A stretch of DNA of 64,000 nucleotides from Guyanagaster necrorhizus (Eukaryota; Basidiomycota; Agaricomycetes; Agaricales; Physalacriaceae), in contig NW_025064885.1 in NCBI RefSeq assembly GCF_019112545.1, positions 1,277,180 through 1,341,179 of the forward strand. The letters run 5' to 3'. A model generated the notes under the pieces. That model did not search any database. It had not been told where the DNA came from and saw only the letters and a program-made list of their open reading frames with translations. Of this stretch, positions 1 to 11,967 are shown one piece after another. The stretch's first letter is position 1, and every line of letters starts with the position of its first letter. The position numbers were made by a program, and so were the translations under genes.

Positions 1-245
1 GTCCGTTTGAATCTGAAACGAAAGAAAGCATGATCTTCCACATTACTGGAAGAGAGTTACTGACGTCGAGCCCGGTATAGAAACCACAGAGTATCTATCG
101 TCGAACGGCCCGGCATAATTCTCACTAGCGTCATTTCAGGGGATGTCTGTAGCTTCTCGACGTGATTGATGGGCGGCGGCGTCTATCATGTAGAGGGACC
201 AACAACAGTCTATAAGGTCGATAAGTAGTGATATAACGATAAATT
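1..245. other. 3' flank of APRT, no gene seen
   Basis: No convincing coding frame on either strand. This is the downstream flank of the minus-strand APRT gene and probably holds its 3' UTR. Confidence 0.5.
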
Positions 246-952
246 CTAGTCGTCAGATTGAACAACGGAATAAATGGGAGCATCCAGGGTGGATGCCCCC
301 TTTAAGAACAGCAGCTCGATGATGAACAGGTACTCAATGGTTCTTCCACCAAGGTCAGAGATCAACTGGCCTGCTGCCCTCGCCGATCCACCTGTAGGAC
401 GCAAATATCAATGGGGGGTACACGAGAGAATATGTGAGGCAGCGGACCTGTAGCAATCAGGTCATCTACAACGATCACTGTCTGCCCGGGCTTGATAGAG
501 TCTGCTTGCATCTCGAAAGAATCCTACAGCATCCGTCAGTTCCACAAACGATTTTTTTTGAACTGTGACACGCACGGCACCGTATTCTTTCTCGTAGGTC
601 GCAGAAACGCACTGGCCTGGCAGTTTTCCTTTTTTCCGTACGGGAGCGAAGGCAGCACCTAGCCTGAGTGCGATGATTGGACCAAGCAGGAAGCCGCGCG
701 CGTCGAGGCCCACGACGACGTCGATTTTGCCCGTGGGGGACTTTGGTATTGTCGTCGACGTGATGTGGTGTACGAGGTGCGTGATAAGCGTCTCAAATGC
801 CAGTGGATCGCGCAGAATGGGGAAAATGTCTAGAAAAACGATTCCCTGAAACTATGTTGGTAAAATAGCATCCAAATGGCGAAAATTGTCACCTTCTTGG
901 GAAAATCTGGATGGGATGTGAGACGACTCTTGATGAAGTCGACGTCTGCCAT
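246..952 (-). CDS. APT1: Adenine phosphoribosyltransferase
   Basis: Converts adenine and PRPP to AMP in cytosolic purine salvage. Four exons, about 183 residues, the usual size. The first exon starts MADVDFIKSRLTSHPDFPKK at 952. The next gives GIVFLDIFPILRDP, then GLDARGFLLGPIIALRLG and RKKGKLPGQCVSATYEKEYGA. The PRPP-binding motif VIVVDDLIATGGSA is completed only by splicing the exon ending at 448 to the exon starting at 391. All three introns are GT...AG. The last exon is poorly conserved and ends QSDD-stop. It lies 173 bp downstream of the ribosomal protein gene on the same strand. Confidence 0.95.
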
Positions 953-1125
953 CACGGTCAAGAGACAAGGGACCGGAACGCAGACAGGTTTATATACCGT
1001 ATGCTCATATCCTTGTACCTCGTGCATTATATTAAATTAGTGTCGAAATGCAATTGCGCGTTCATGGTCATGCCCATACATAATGCCATAGAAGAGTATA
1101 GAAAACAATAAGCACTATGTACGGT

Positions 1126-2108
1126 TTACACAGACTCCAAAATCTCCGGCTCCTGAAAGTCCTTCGCAATGCGTGTGCCAGTCTCCTGTGGAAAATAAAT
1201 AAATAAATAAGGACAGGTAAAGCAAAGGTACAGTGGTACTCACATCTGTTGACTCGCCGTGAAGCTCCATCAACTTGTTGACGTCGAACTTGGGTGCCTT
1301 CAAGATTTTAGCCTTGCGCACGTACACGTTTTGAAGCGGGTAGATGCTTCTCGATGCCTTCTCAATCTCACGCCCAATCGCCTCCGGGATAAATTTCTGC
1401 ACCAAGTCCTTCAAGTCACAGTTGACCGACTCGCGCGTCATGATCTCGAACATCTTTTTCCGGATTTCCCGTATTTGACTTGACTGAGCGTAGGTCGTCT
1501 TCTTCACTTGCGATGGGCGTCGCTTGGTGAAGCCAATGGCAAAAAGCCGGAGGAGGTAGCCATCAGTGGTCTTGACGTCGACGTGGGCTTCGATGAGAGT
1601 TTGCCACTTGCGAACAAGGGAACGAAGTTTGTCTGACGTGAAGTCCATGCCGTGGAAATTTGTTAAGCAATTCTTGCCCTGGACTTCATCGATTCGCAGA
1701 CGCATTTTGCGGAAGGACTGCTCCTCGTCCTTGTTGAGATCACCTAACGACACCTCAATGATACGACCCTTGAGAGAATCATTGGCATTTTCTAAAAGGC
1801 TCATGAGGTGTCCTGTCATTTGTACAGTAGCCAAAAGACATACTTAGGCCCTGCGACCGGTTGACTAGAGTTTTGCCAACGTTGCGAACTTCAAAGATGG
1901 AAGGCGCCTTGACATCATACCACTCTGCGACAGGGTCAACATACGCAGAACGTCCTAGGAGGTAGCGACGCACCCTTGCGAGAGAAAGGATCGACAACCT
2001 TTTTCTTGATACCCTTCTTGCCCTTCGAGAGGCGCTTATTCTGCAATGGCAGTCAGTATACGCGCTGCAGAGGTTCATGTCAGGTCGCAATACCTTTCCA
2101 ACAGCCAT
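1126..2108 (-). CDS. RPS1: 40S ribosomal protein eS1 (S3a)
   Basis: Structural protein of the small ribosomal subunit, about 255 residues over five exons. Exon 1 codes only MAVGK (start at 2108). Splicing then gives [31 protein letters not shown], split over two exons, and [23 protein letters not shown]. The main exon carries [21 protein letters not shown] and the [15 protein letters not shown] region. The short last exon ends EPEILESV. The intron before it holds a small TAAA microsatellite near 1195-1210. The start codon is 188 bp from the divergent ATG10 start, so the two genes share a promoter region. Confidence 0.96.
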
Positions 2109-2296
2109 GGTGGATAATTAGAACCGTCAACGGCGTATAGCGAACCGCTGAAGGAGTGGAAGCCGGCACTTGGACGAGCTGAGTTTTGGGAAGGGAAGGC
2201 TAATAATTTGGCAGTGTTGACCTGGTCCACCTTGGGTGGCTCAAACCTTAATCTAGAACTGTATAGCTGTGATGGTCACACTTTGTCACAGGTCAC

Positions 2297-3040
2297 ATGC
2301 TCACTCGTCCACAATTCGACATTGCTTGTCGTGCCCTCGTCGGGAAGTATGCCTACACAGCGCCCTCGCCAGCGACGACGCCATTGAAAGGATGGTCTTG
2401 GCATGAGCATGCTGTGCGTTTGTTTTCTCTGGGCTAGCTATTCTGTTTCACTCTTGTATTGCTAGTCGATAAATGGACTCGGATACCTGTCTCGAAGGAC
2501 AATACACACCCGCTTCTCATGTTTTGGGACAGATGATGAAGAATTGTACCGCGAAGAATACGAAGAGCAGCAAGATGAATCAACTGCTACAGCTGTACCG
2601 GATGCGACGCTGGTCTGCCAGCAGTATATCGTATATTCTGCGACATATCAAGTTCCTGCATTCTATTTTACCATGCATGATTGCAGTGCGTTATTTGCGG
2701 CAATTTTTATGGCACGGCTCATTCGCGGACAGATGGCAGTCCACTGGCACTCGCAGATATTGTTAATACATCACTGTTCCGACCATCTGCGTTTGATAGC
2801 GCCGAGCTTACAACATTCGCGCTGAACATCCCTGATCGAATGTTTCCCCTCTTGTCGCAAGGAGACCACCCAACGCTAGGTACCCCCAGCTGGTACTTGC
2901 ATCCCTGCGAGAGCGCTGGTGCGGTGGACGAGCTAATGAGGGAGCTAGGCGAGGCTGAATGGACAACGGAAGAAGGGCTTGTCCGCTGGATAGAAATGTG
3001 GATTATGGTCGTTAGTACTGTTGTAGAATTGTGTGAGTGA
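2297..3040 (+). CDS. ATG10: Autophagy E2-like enzyme Atg10
   Basis: E2-like enzyme that conjugates Atg12 to Atg5 during autophagosome formation. Three exons; start at 2297 (MLTRPQFDIACRALV). Family landmarks in order: GWSWHEHA (exon 1), GYLSRRTIH and the acidic stretch DDEELYREEYEEQQDE (exon 2), YIVYSATYQVPAFYFTMHDC, then PLLSQGDHPTLGTPSWYLHPCE in exon 3. The HPC motif of that last block holds the expected catalytic cysteine. Splice phase joins MHDC to NGSPLALADI. It ends LCE-stop at 3040. Divergent from the ribosomal protein gene. Confidence 0.93.
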
Positions 3041-3310
3041 AACAAGGAGTTGGAGTTGAATGATAGGCATGGATCATTGATGAGCCAGAAAGCCCAAATG
3101 GAGGCAAGGGTACCGGGCCCACGTTCTGAGCAGAGTTCCGTTCGTTATTGCCTGCTACCCGTATTACTCGTACCTCCGTTTTCTGTGCATCTAGTGCGCG
3201 CTCGTTACGGGAGTATCGTACGATCCAAGGTCCGGCAGTCGTTGTATCTGACACATGATCGTACGATTAACAACAGATCACCGAGATAGTGCGAATAATA
3301 AAAAGCCAGA

Positions 3311-4824
3311 ATGCTTAGCCTTAACACTTGCATCGCTGCTTCCCGTTCCTTCTTTCGTACCGCCCCTCTCTACTCTCGCTCAATGGTGCGTCTCCTCGTC
3401 GTCCAGTTCGACGTACACCCCTCACTTTCAAACAGGCCATCGAGGCTGTCATCGTCGCCGCCTCCCGCACCCCCACCGGCTCCATCAACGGCACCCTCAA
3501 GTCCTTCACAGCCCCCCAGCTCGGTGCCGAGGCCCTCAAGCATGCGCTTGCCTCCAAGAATATCGACCCCGCCCTCGTCGAGGAGGTCTACTTTGGCAAT
3601 GTCGTCCAGGCCGGTGTCGGCCAGTCGCCTGCGCGCCAGGTCGCTCTCAATGCCGGCCTCAGCAAGAGCTCCGATGCCACCACCATCAACAAGGTCTGCG
3701 CTAGCGGAATGAAGTCAGTCATTCTCGCTACTCAGAGCATCCAGATCGGCGACAGGAGCGTCATCGCTGCGGGCGGAATGGAGAGCATGAGCAATGCGCC
3801 GTAAGCATCCGTGGATTCCCTATTCAACTACCGCTGACATACATCCAGTTTCCTCCATCCCCGTCAGAACCCTGCTTTCGGTAAATACACTGCCCTTGAC
3901 TCGTTGGAACTTGATGGTCTCTGGGATGTCTTCAACAACCAGGCCATGGGAAACTGTGGTGAATCGGCCGCCGTAAAGCTCGACATCTCCCGAGAGTCCC
4001 AGGATCAACATGCCATTGAATCCTACCAGCGTGCGACGCGTGCATGGAAGGAAGGTGCCTTTGACGCCGAAATTGTGCCACTCACTGTAAAGGGTAAGAA
4101 GGGCGACACAATTGTGAGGGAGGACGAAGAGTACAAGCGTGTCATCTACGAAAAGGTCCCGTCTCTAAGGTCTGCCTTCAAGCAGGGTGGCAGCATCACC
4201 GCCGCCAACTCGTCACCGCTCAACGACGGTGCATCGGCTATCATTCTCATGTCGGCAGAAAAGGCCAAGGAGCTCGGTCTCCAGCCTCTCGCAAAAATCA
4301 TCTGTACGTCTAATTACAGCCCCCCTCCCCCTCCCCCGCAATCAACCTATTGACCCTGATCTCTATTTCATAATACAACAGCATATGCCGATGCCGGCGT
4401 CGACCCCATCGATTTCCCTATCGCACCAACAGTCGCTCTTCCCAAAGCTCTTGAGAAGGCCAACCTAACCGTTAAGGACATATCCCTCTTCGAGATCAAC
4501 GAAGCCTTCTCTGTTGTCGTTCGTATCGCGGAAAAAGTCCTCGGGATTGATCCGTCCAGGATTAACGTCAATGGGTAAGGCGACTCTCTTTTGGTGCAAC
4601 TACATGTCTCTCACTTTTTATAGTGGTGCAGTCGCTCTCGGCCATGCAATCGGTAGCTCGGGCTCAAGAATCATTGTCTCCCTTGTTCACGCTTTGAAGA
4701 CCGGAGAATATGGTGCCGCGGGTGTCTGCAACGGAGTACGTTTCACTCTTTTTCTCTTATCCATTTGTTCATCCTCCTTGATCAGGGTGGGGCTGCTTCG
4801 GCCATTGTTATCCAAAAACTGTAA
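3311..4824 (+). CDS. ERG10: Acetyl-CoA C-acetyltransferase (thiolase)
   Basis: Condenses two acetyl-CoA to acetoacetyl-CoA, the first step of the mevalonate/ergosterol route; mitochondrial forms also work in ketone and isoleucine metabolism. Six exons. Thiolase landmarks: [16 protein letters not shown], the active-site cysteine in [50 protein letters not shown] and the C-terminal [15 protein letters not shown], whose cysteine is the second catalytic one. Exon 1 (3311-3385) codes an arginine- and serine-rich leader without acidic residues and ends exactly at a second ATG (3383). From there the spliced message reads [11 protein letters not shown], a perfect cytosolic start. Confidence 0.95.
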
Positions 4825-5093
4825 TTTTAGATCGCCTCATTTGTATACTTCGCTGCTGCTTGCCACCAATAAATGAGGAATGAAACGCCACGCGGCTTTG
4901 ATAAGGACGCCAAGTCATCTGGTACGGTTTCCCTTGATAGCACGACGTTTATAGCTTTATCGTCCCAGCGCAGTAAAGAACAACCCATAGCGCGTGGTTG
5001 TAGCTACCCTGAGAACTCTTTCCAGACATGAAGATGCCGTAGACGATAAGACGCTAGTCTAAGCTTCTCAATCTGCGTCCTATCTCATTGAAG
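4825..5093. other. Intergenic, ERG10 to MFS permease
   Basis: No gene seen. It holds the 3' flank of ERG10 and the 5' leader of the next gene. Confidence 0.5.
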
Positions 5094-7488
5094 ATGAACC
5101 TTGGCGAGAAGACGCGAGGAAGTGTCACTGTCGATGAAAAAACAAGCATCAGCTCTATCAGTGTGTCAAGTGGGGATGAAGCTCTCAAGATTGTCGGAAC
5201 AGAGCGCACTGCCAAGTTCGGTGACGAGTATAACCTCAAATTGAGAAAGAAGCTGGTTCGTGTATCTGCTCGAAGGCCATCTTGGATCTTCCCGCTGACC
5301 AGCGATTCAGGATAAGCTTATCCCCCCACTTTGCGCAGCTGTGTATTTTACGCAGTTTTTGTACGTCGGTTCCTTCCTCTTGGATGCGTCGTTTCAGTAA
5401 ACCTCTTTCAGGGACAAGACTTCACTGAATTATGCCAGGTATGTTTTTGTACCCCTTCTTGTTCCTCCTGCTCAGCCCTCTAGTATAATGGGCCTGCCGA
5501 TTGCAGGACAGGTTCGTATTGGTACACATATCTTAGGAGCTATGCTTATGTCCGCCCAGCCTTACAATCTGGTGTCCATGGGCTTTTACCTTGGTGAGAT
5601 GCACCTAGAACGATATTGAATCTCGTCCAACCACCTCAACAGGTTTTCTTTTCTGGGAATTTCCGACCGTTTACATTTCACAGAAATTGCGGGCCGCTAA
5701 ATACCTCGGTAAGTAGTTTTTACATCTGCCGTATGTGACAGGACGTATATCATTTTCAGGTGTCAATGTTGTTGTATGGGGCGCCATTCTGATGCTCCAC
5801 GCTGTTGGTACATCTTTCCCGGCGTTTTTTATTCTTCGAATCATTCTTGGTTCGTAGACTCTTCTACAGTGAAGAAATCGTGCCGACAGATTAATAGGAA
5901 TGTGTGAAAGCTGTGTTGCGCCGATACTGATACTGATCATTTCGATGTTCTACAAGAAGGACGAGCAAGTAGGTCAGCGTAAAACTATACTAGCAATGCT
6001 TTTCATACTTTTCCAGGCCACTCGTATATCTTGGTTTTACTTCATGGTGAAGAATCTGTATTCCTTTTCCCAGACACATTCGGATCATGTTAATCGACAT
6101 CTAGAACGGACTGACCCAAATATTTGGTGGATTTGTGGCATACGTGAGTTACAGAATTTTATACCATGTTCGTGGTGTTGATACTTGTATGCAGGGGGTC
6201 TCTTTCGACGAAGGTCGTTTGCTAGCCCCCTACAAGATCATCTACATTCTACTAGGAGGTCTTGCAATCATAGTTGGCCTCTGCGTTCTTATATGGCTTC
6301 CGGATTCGCCTGTACACGCGCATTTTCTGACAGCTGAGGAGCGAGTCGCGTGTCTAGAGAGAGTAAGAGATGATCAGGGTGGGACGGAAAGCAAAAAGTT
6401 GAAGAAGGACCAAGTAATTGAGGCGCTCACTGATGTCCGGACGTGGCTCATTGTGCTGACGACACTGTTGAGTATGTTTTTCGCCTTCTTCTATCCATCT
6501 CAGAACTAGACGAGCTTCAGCGAGCATTCCAAACGGCGGTCTGAGTAACTGTGAGAGCAACGCGTTTAGAGCTGTCCGTCTCCTTCTAAATATTTTGAAC
6601 AGTTAGCAATAAAATCATCGAAGGTTTTGGCTACACGTGAGTGGTACCCTTGTTTCCTCCCTTCTGATTTACATACGGTCTTCAAGGCCTAAGCAGACGT
6701 TGATACTATCCACTCCGGCTGGTGCAGTTTCTGCCCTCACTACACTGCTCTGTGGATGGTGGTCGGACAAAAAGGTATGTCGTTAGAAATGCAATGCTTG
6801 TTTACTTATTGATACAGTCCAGGGAGAGAGAATGATGCCTATCGTTATTTGCCTCATTCCCACCATCGTCGGCGCGGGTACGTCTGCCATCAATTCTAAA
6901 CGGTTTGTGACAAGAAAAATTTTAGCCATGCTCATCGGTTTAAATAGCTCCGGAGAGAAAGGCGCTCTGCTATCTGGTGGGCTTCGATTCATAATAGCTC
7001 TTAGACGTCGCCCAAAGCTGAGCACCGATTAGCCACATATCTCATCGGAACATATGGGAGTTCCTTGTCGACTGTATATGCGTACAATGCGAGCAACACC
7101 AGCGGTCACACCAAAAAGAGCACAATCAATGCCATGACTCTTGCGTCCTTTAGTCTCGGAAACATAATCGGTACTGAAATATTCCAAGATAAAGACGCAC
7201 CTACATATATTCCGGGAAAGATCGCTATCATGGTGCTTCTTACAGTACAAATCTTCGTATGCTTTGGGTTGAGATGGATTCATTCCCGTCTCAACAAAAC
7301 AAAGCAAACACTCATTGCTGCAGAGAAGACCCGGAAGGGGTGGACGGATGAAGATGTCCAGAGGGAGCGAGAAAAACATGCTTTCATGGACTTGACAGAC
7401 AAGCAGTGCGTTTTATCTTTGATTTTTCCACGTTGAGTGGAATGTTGACGTCATGTACAGGAACATGTATTTTGTCTACACTTCTTAG
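5094..7488 (+). CDS. MFS transporter, Dal5-type anion:cation symporter
   Basis: Twelve-helix permease of the allantoate/nicotinate family, expected in the plasma membrane. The gene is cut by about 17 short introns; all can be closed with GT...AG sites and leave one open frame. Landmarks: cytosolic N-terminus from MNLGEKTRGS; LCAAVYFTQFLDKTSLNYASIMGLPIAGQ (split by introns); YNLVSMGFYLGFLFWEFPTVY; the loop RIILGMCESCVAPILILI; RISWFYFMNGLTQIFGGFVAYG; the central hydrophilic loop EERVACLERVRDDQ; SIPNGGLSNF; GWWSDKK; and TYLIGTYGSSLSTVYAYNASNTSGHTK. It ends NMYFVYTS. Substrate cannot be told from sequence. A second member of the family is truncated at the far end of the window. Confidence 0.88.
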
Positions 7489-7728
7489 TACTGAAATAAC
7501 TGTTGAAGATGCTCTATTGGAATATGAAGGAAAAGCAGCGGTCACATGATATGCCTGCGTTCTCGTCCTTAAGCCTGGAAGGTCCGCTGAAGGTCTATAA
7601 GCGTCTAGCCAAGGACAACTTTTGGAACACGCCATTTTCATTTTTATGCGATGAAGCCCGATCCCCAAAGTTTCTACTGATAAAATGGGGCCCAATTTTC
7701 GTGGCCTCCCCAGATCGTCCCCAAAGCC

Positions 7729-9440
7729 ATGGCTGCGAAGGCTTCCATCTCCAAGACAGCGGCTAAAGATCCGTATGATGACCCCGACTTCGTTCCTGAA
7801 AATTATGTACAGCACACTCTGCTCACAACAAAACCCTTGCCACCCATAACAAGCATTTCGGCCCTTCTCCGTGAAGTCCAGTGGATATCGTTTTTTGCGC
7901 TCATTCTCATTCCAATTGCCTCCATCTATGGTGCACTAACGACAACCCTTCATCTTCGTACATTTCTCCTCGCTTTCGCTTACTATTTTTACACGGGTTT
8001 GAGCATTACCGCTGGATACCGTAGACTCTGGGCACATCGCTCCTACAATGCCGCCGTTCCCTTGCAAATCTTCCTTGCTCTCGGTGGCTGCGGTGCTGTG
8101 CAGGGCTCAGTTAAATGGTGGAGTCGGGGTCACCGAGCCCACCATCGCTTTACCGATACAGACTTGGATCCTTACAATGCTCTGCGCGGGTTCTTCTACA
8201 GTCATGTTGGCTGGATGTTGGTGAAACCCCGGAGGAAGATTGGAAAGGCTGATGTCAGTGATCTAGGGAAGAGTCCGGTACTAAGATGGCAGCATCGGAA
8301 CTACGTTTGGCTACTATTCGTGATGGCTTTTGGTGTTCCAACGGCAGTGGCTCATCTTGGATGGGGAGACGCGAGGGGTGGATTGGTATATGCCGGGGTA
8401 ATCAGGCTGTTGATCGTCCATCACGTTCGTGTTTCTCCTCTCATTATTTGGCGTTGTTCTAAGTCTCTTTTTACAGTCGACTTTCTGTGTAAACTCCCTC
8501 GCTCACTGGATTGGTGAAACACCCTTTGATGACAAGCGGACGCCCAAAAACCACGTTCTTACAGCCCTTGTGACCGTTGGTGAGGGGTATCACAATTTCC
8601 ATCATCAGGTGTGTTTTGCCTAGTCCTTTCTGCTGTTCACCACTGAACACAATACAATGCATGCAGTTCCCAACGGACTATCGCAATGCGATCAAGTGGT
8701 ACCAATACGACCCTACCAAGTGGTTCATCCGGCTTATGGCGCAGCTCGGACTCGCCTGGCAACTCAAGGTCGCAATAATGTCTTAATCGCGTGCATCCAA
8801 TCCATCTCATGCTCACATGTCATAGACCTTCCCTTCAAACGAGATTCGTAAAGGCCAGCTCTTAATGGAGATGAAACGCCTTCGGGATAAGCAAGAAAAC
8901 ATTGAGTGGTGCAAAAACGTGAACCAGTTACCCGTTGTCTCATACGAAATGTGTATGTCACATTCAGCGTACTAAATTGAACCTGATCCTTCATGAGCGC
9001 AGTCCAAAGACAAGCAGCGAGACGTCCTCTCGTCCTTGTATCCGGATTCATTCATGACATGTCTGGTTTCATAGAAGACCATCCGGGCGGAAAATCTTTG
9101 CTAATGAGATTCATCGGTAAAGATGCATCTACGGCCTTCTTTGGTGGTGTATATGATCATTCGCATGCAGCCCATAATGTCAGCATGTTGTCTTTCTGTC
9201 GTTCATATCGTTCTCATGCTATTCTAGCTTCTGTCTATGAAGCGTGCAGGTATTCTCGAGGGAGGGCACCCTCATATACTGGATATTGCCAAAACTGTAC
9301 CTCCAGGCGAGTTGATGAGGGTGGTCAAATATGGTGAAGCGTATCCTTCGTCCGGATCTTGGGAGGAGGGAGAGGAGACAGCGTGGAGTGACGAAGGGTC
9401 AGAGGAAACCATCCTGAAATCAAAGATGAAAAAGCTTTGA
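7729..9440 (+). CDS. OLE1: Stearoyl-CoA Delta-9 desaturase with cytochrome b5
   Basis: ER-membrane enzyme that puts the first double bond into palmitoyl- and stearoyl-CoA. Six exons, start [15 protein letters not shown]. All three histidine boxes are present: [29 protein letters not shown] and [14 protein letters not shown] (the last spans an intron). Two hydrophobic hairpins flank the first box. After a linker the C-terminus holds a fused cytochrome b5 domain, with heme-ligand region [23 protein letters not shown] and a second histidine further on in YDHSHAAHN. The b5 fusion is the usual fungal Ole1 layout. The donor after HAAHN is GTCAGC, slightly unusual. Confidence 0.95.
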
Positions 9441-9483
9441 AGGTGTTACATTAAAAGTTAAACATCGTGACCGCGTCGCAGGG

Positions 9484-9489
9484 CACGTG
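9484..9489. promoter_or_regulatory. CACGTG E-box inside a 12-bp palindrome
   Basis: The perfect palindrome GGGCACGTGCCC (9481-9492) lies 30 bases before the predicted start of the gene at 9520. The core is a typical bHLH site. Function is inferred from the motif and its position. Confidence 0.4.
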
Positions 9490-9519
9490 CCCTATTTGCA
9501 CTTCTGTCTTTGTTCTACA

Positions 9520-11967
9520 ATGTCCCAAGGCCAAGACTGTAGAATAGTTGATAGCCAACTTTCTCGCTTACCGAAGATAAACAAGAATCTCTTCATCTCT
9601 TCCTACATCAAGGACCAGAAGGCACTTGTCAAAGCCCATGCAGACCAAGGACATCCTCTTCTCACTTCCCCGCATCCTTCACAGGTGCCTCTTCCTCAGA
9701 AAGAGCTCGGCGGCTTCGACACGCCTGTTTTGAAACCGCGCGTACCGAAGCCAAGGTCCATCGAATTCGCTCGACAGAAACCGCCAAAGCTAGCTTCAAC
9801 AACCAACACTATCGACAAACCGAAGCAGCAGATCTCCGAGAAAGGCACTAAGAAATCATCGATACCCCAGCCAGAACATAAGTCTTCCAAGAAACAGGTC
9901 TCTAGCTCATCATCCAGGAAGCGGAAAGCCGCTGAGGTCTCGGACACCGAGCAACAAGCGCGTCAGTGTATTCCATCAGTCGCTCCTTTTTGTTACTGAT
10001 CCTGGTGACAGGTTTGAAAGATCGCCGTGAACAAAGACAGGTCAAAAGGGCTATCGTTCAAAATAAAGAGAATGATGCCCGTTCTGAAGTCTCCGATAAG
10101 GATTCGATAGAGTGTAAGAAGGGAAAACAGAAGCGGGGTAAGAATAAAATGCCTCCGGGCCTTGCGCTTATGCATGGGTTTTCTGCGACCAATATCGGAA
10201 AGAATCGTCTGACTGTGAGTTTGTAATTCACATTATCGTTTTCATAATCCTTGACCGATTTGCAGACCCATCCACCGCCCATTCTTGGTGTCTTTGGTAG
10301 GGGAAAAGCCTCAGAAAAAGCTAAAGTTACCGTCAAACGAGCAGATGTCAGAGGTAAACATAGGCGCCTCCATATGTTACGTCTCTATTAAAGTATTCCT
10401 AGGTATTCAATTCTCCGAAGAGGTCTTCTTGAATCGTCCGGCAAACTCCAAGACTATGCATTCCGCCAGATGTCCTTCGGTGTCACCGTCCGATAATGAC
10501 ATTGATAATGGTCGCAGCCTTAAGTCTGGTCCGAATGACAAGCATCAAAACCGACGCGAGAAGGGCAAAACGCACGCTACGCGTCCTCAAAAAAAGGATA
10601 CAGCCTCTGAAATCGAGGAATTGTCTGCTCTAGAGGAAGATTCTGATACAGAAATGCCTTCTCCGGATCGCTCTCTCAAGAAGAAAGCTTCTGAATCCGA
10701 GATTTGGGACATCGAAAAGTCGGATTTCGTACTTCCGTCCAAGTCTCCTTCTCCCATCAGTAGTCCTGAAATCGTACCAGTCGTATTGGATGCGCGACGC
10801 CTTCATTGGACCTCGAGAGAGAATCAGCCTCATGCTTCATCTCCCGTGACGTCTTCTTCGAGGTCGCCTCATGTTCTAGTTGACCATATTCTCTCCAGTC
10901 CCTCCCTTGGTCCTTCTCAGTCAGCGTCACAGCAAGGACGTCATCTCCATCCTGTCGCTCTGCCTGCTATTTGTGTACCCTCGAAATATTTTTCTTCTGC
11001 GGCTGCTCCTATCGTTCCCAGTGCACTACCCAAAGTCAGTATAGAACCTGCGAGAAACACAATAGCCGATACATACCGGTCCGACCCTCAATCCGCTGTC
11101 GTCGAGTGCACAATTCTCGACGAAATGACTGCCAATCCGCCTCAACGTGTGCATCTTCATCAGTATCATCATATTCCTCCTGTACTCGAACGTCATGTTC
11201 CCCCCGAAATCCTAGACGGGAATCAGGAGCAGGATAATTTGACCATGGACGTGTACGAATGTGACGAACATTTCCTGGAAGGCAATGCGTGGCGCCATTC
11301 AAGGGAGTATCCTGCTCATTATCGATTCCATCATGCAAGCATTGCTCCCTTTCTTGGTGAATACGAATACGCGACGGACTTGGACTTGGACTACCAACAA
11401 ACTCTTCATGACGATGCAGCCTTACAGATTGAGGACGAAACTTTTGAAATGAGTGATGGTCGGGTTATGGAACCCATTGTCTCGCAGAGCTATATCGGCC
11501 TAGAGCATTACTATTTGGATTCCTCCTACGGTTACCCAGATGACGGGGATTACTGGAATGAAGGGTACGATGAAGACCTATTCGATGTTTTTGATGGCAG
11601 CGATCAGCATTCACTTAACCTATACGAGCCTTACGACATATCTGGACATGGCTATCTGGATGAGTTTGCTTCCAAGTCGCTCTCAGTCGATGATGTATGC
11701 GTTGACAATGAAGGTGGGCAGATGGACGAAAGTTTAGTTTTTCAAGCTCAACCTTCGCCTGAGCTTATGGCACCCACAGAAACTTCTAACAGTTTAGAAG
11801 ACGATCCTCTTGGAGACGCGCACACTTTCCTTGAGGGTCGAGGGCTGTTGTGTGGTTTTTCTAAAGCGTTTTCCCGAGATTTCAATAGAATAGAGCAGGG
11901 TCCAACCCCTACAGAGGCACAAGTGGCTAAAACATTGCGTGGCCACTGGTTACCGCAGAGATTGTGA
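9520..11967 (+). CDS. Large disordered protein of unknown function
   Basis: Not recognised. Four exons joined by GT...AG sites near 9961-10013, 10216-10265 and 10353-10402; start MSQGQDCRIVDSQ. The first third is basic and rich in Ser, Lys and Pro, with likely nuclear localisation stretches (SSRKRKAAE; KKGKQKRGKNK). A short ordered-looking block MPPGLALMHGFSATNIGKN, followed by THPPPILGVFGRGKASEKA, is the best candidate for a conserved motif. The last 400 residues are acidic and Asp/Glu/Tyr-rich with tracts such as EELSALEEDSDTEMPS. This resembles a nuclear scaffold or transcription/chromatin regulator, but no domain supports a call. Confidence 0.7.

Noticed and set aside
5509..5560. Extra in-frame stretch in the first MFS gene (VRIGTHILG...)
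   Set aside because: It can be read through without a stop, but removing it with GTTCGT...GCCCAG gives the conserved IAGQ-PYNLVSMGFYLG, so it is taken as an intron.
5094..7488. First MFS gene as a pseudogene because of its many stops
   Set aside because: Every stop falls in an intron with canonical ends, and the spliced frame carries all family blocks.
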